Assembly: GCA_013140495.1 (NCBI GenBank)
Contig: JABFSR010000230.1
Coordinates: 1-53,637 of the forward strand
DNA from: Verrucomicrobiota bacterium
GTDB lineage: Bacteria > Verrucomicrobiota > Verrucomicrobiia > Limisphaerales > JADLHS01
Direction of reading: 5' to 3'
DNA length: 53,637 nt
Position 1 is the stretch's first letter, and every line of letters begins with the position of its first letter. Below, piece by piece: positions 53,215 through 53,637 of the stretch. The notes below the pieces were generated by a model. The model ran no database searches, was not told the origin of the DNA, and saw nothing but the letters and a program-made list of their open reading frames with translations. The position numbers and the translations under genes are program-made.

Positions 53215-53637
53215 TCAAATGGCTGCGTCCAGCACATCCACCAACTCTTCAGCCGTAAGCACAATGGGATTCCCCTTCATGCTGCTCGCGCTCGACGCCT
53301 TTTCGGTCAACTCACCGACGTGCGTCTTTTCGATGCCATAACTACTGAGTCTCGGAATGCCAAGTTCCGCGACCAGTTCGCCAACCCATTTGACCCCTTC
53401 GTCTGGCGTGGCGGTAGTTTTTCCGGTCAGCAACTGCCCGATTTCTCCATAACGTCGCAGTGCGTTCCCGTCGGGTGCGCGCTCCCGCAAGGCACGGATG
53501 TTCGCAGCCATGACGTGCGGTAGCAGCGCCGCACACACCGCTCCGTGCGGCGCGGGGAACATGCCCCCGATTGGTGCGGCAAATCCATGAGCGGCTCCCA
53601 ATCCCGCATTCGTCAGCGCAATGCCGCCAAACAAGCT
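53215..53637 (-). CDS. Iron-containing alcohol dehydrogenase, C-terminal part (5' end outside window)
   Basis: The frame is open to the right edge, so the true start lies beyond it. The visible 140 residues cover the metal-binding helical domain: GIALTNAGLGAAHGFAAPIGGMF with its metal His, PAPHGAVCAALLPHVMAAN with another, and the C-terminal PIVLTAEELVDVLDAAI. This is the group III (maleylacetate reductase or butanol-dehydrogenase-like) family. Oxidation of an alcohol or reduction of maleylacetate with NAD(P)H is expected; the substrate cannot be told from this part. Confidence 0.88.
   Translation of the reverse strand, partial: SLFGGIALTNAGLGAAHGFAAPIGGMFPAPHGAVCAALLPHVMAANIRALRERAPDGNALRRYGEIGQLLTGKTTATPDEGVKWVGELVAELGIPRLSSYGIEKTHVGELTEKASSASSMKGNPIVLTAEELVDVLDAAI

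Noticed and set aside
1..53637. CRISPR arrays, rRNA operons and prophage genes
   Set aside because: I looked for regularly spaced direct repeats, conserved rRNA text and phage structural or integrase genes and saw none; tRNAs other than the tmRNA were not recognised either.

Overview
The window is bacterial chromosomal DNA, most likely from a member of Verrucomicrobiota (PVC group). No 16S rRNA or other phylogenetic marker was available to test this. The assignment rests on gene content: two Cys-type sulfatases in an operon with a pseudopilin-like H-X9-DG protein, a DUF1080 protein, a PQQ-like beta-propeller protein, a neutral-ceramidase-like hydrolase, a DUF1361 protein, short palindromic intergenic repeats, and a tmRNA with an AANEELALAA tag. 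Genes are dense and ATGA or GTGA stop/start overlaps are common.

Layout. 1-1263 (minus): UDP-sugar epimerase and a partial unknown gene. 1459-3715 (plus): ceramidase-like hydrolase and a membrane-anchored unknown. 3772-7819: a secreted GH43-like glycosidase divergent from a sugar ABC binding protein and permease that have no ATPase beside them. 7921-9183 (minus): a flavoprotein with both flavin-dependent-halogenase signature motifs. 9252-14185 (minus): a type VII secretion-like cluster with a WXG100-like protein, a helical protein, a second small WXG-like protein and a 1318-residue EccC/EssC-like ATPase. 14364-15767 (plus): pyruvate kinase. 15764-20783 (minus): a tightly packed run of seven mostly uncharacterised membrane-protein genes, the last one frameshifted. 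20993-23642 (minus): a di-iron ferritin-like protein, ispH, a small winged-helix regulator and a membrane protein, with two matching ACTTTG-N5-CAAAGT palindromes placed as operators. 23818-26378 (minus): beta-CASP metallo-hydrolase and a secreted TlpA-like thioredoxin.

26637-33309: sulfatase and pseudopilin operon, a discoidin-domain protein, an alpha/beta hydrolase with a terminator-like hairpin in its leader, and a DUF1080 protein. 33525-38562 (plus): a purine-degradation cluster (uraD, uraH, allantoate amidohydrolase, allantoinase, ureidoglycine aminohydrolase) that would take the products of urate oxidation to ureidoglycolate. It contains an inverted-repeat element and an AT-rich lipoprotein gene. 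A terminator and the tmRNA gene follow (38662-39011). 39271-42807: metallophosphoesterase, a PepSY pair and a Tat-exported nitrilase-family enzyme.

42946-51703 (plus): a type I restriction-modification locus with an hsdM N-terminal remnant, hsdM, a REP-associated tyrosine transposase flanked by mirror-image palindromes, rhuM, hsdS and hsdR. 51807-53637: PQQ-like protein and the C-terminal part of an iron-type alcohol dehydrogenase.

The strongest leads are the T7SS-like cluster with two paired WxD small proteins, the winged-helix/operator/IspH/ferritin-like regulon, the seven-gene membrane operon, and the transposase captured inside the hsd locus. Family assignments come from reading motifs by eye; no database search was run.
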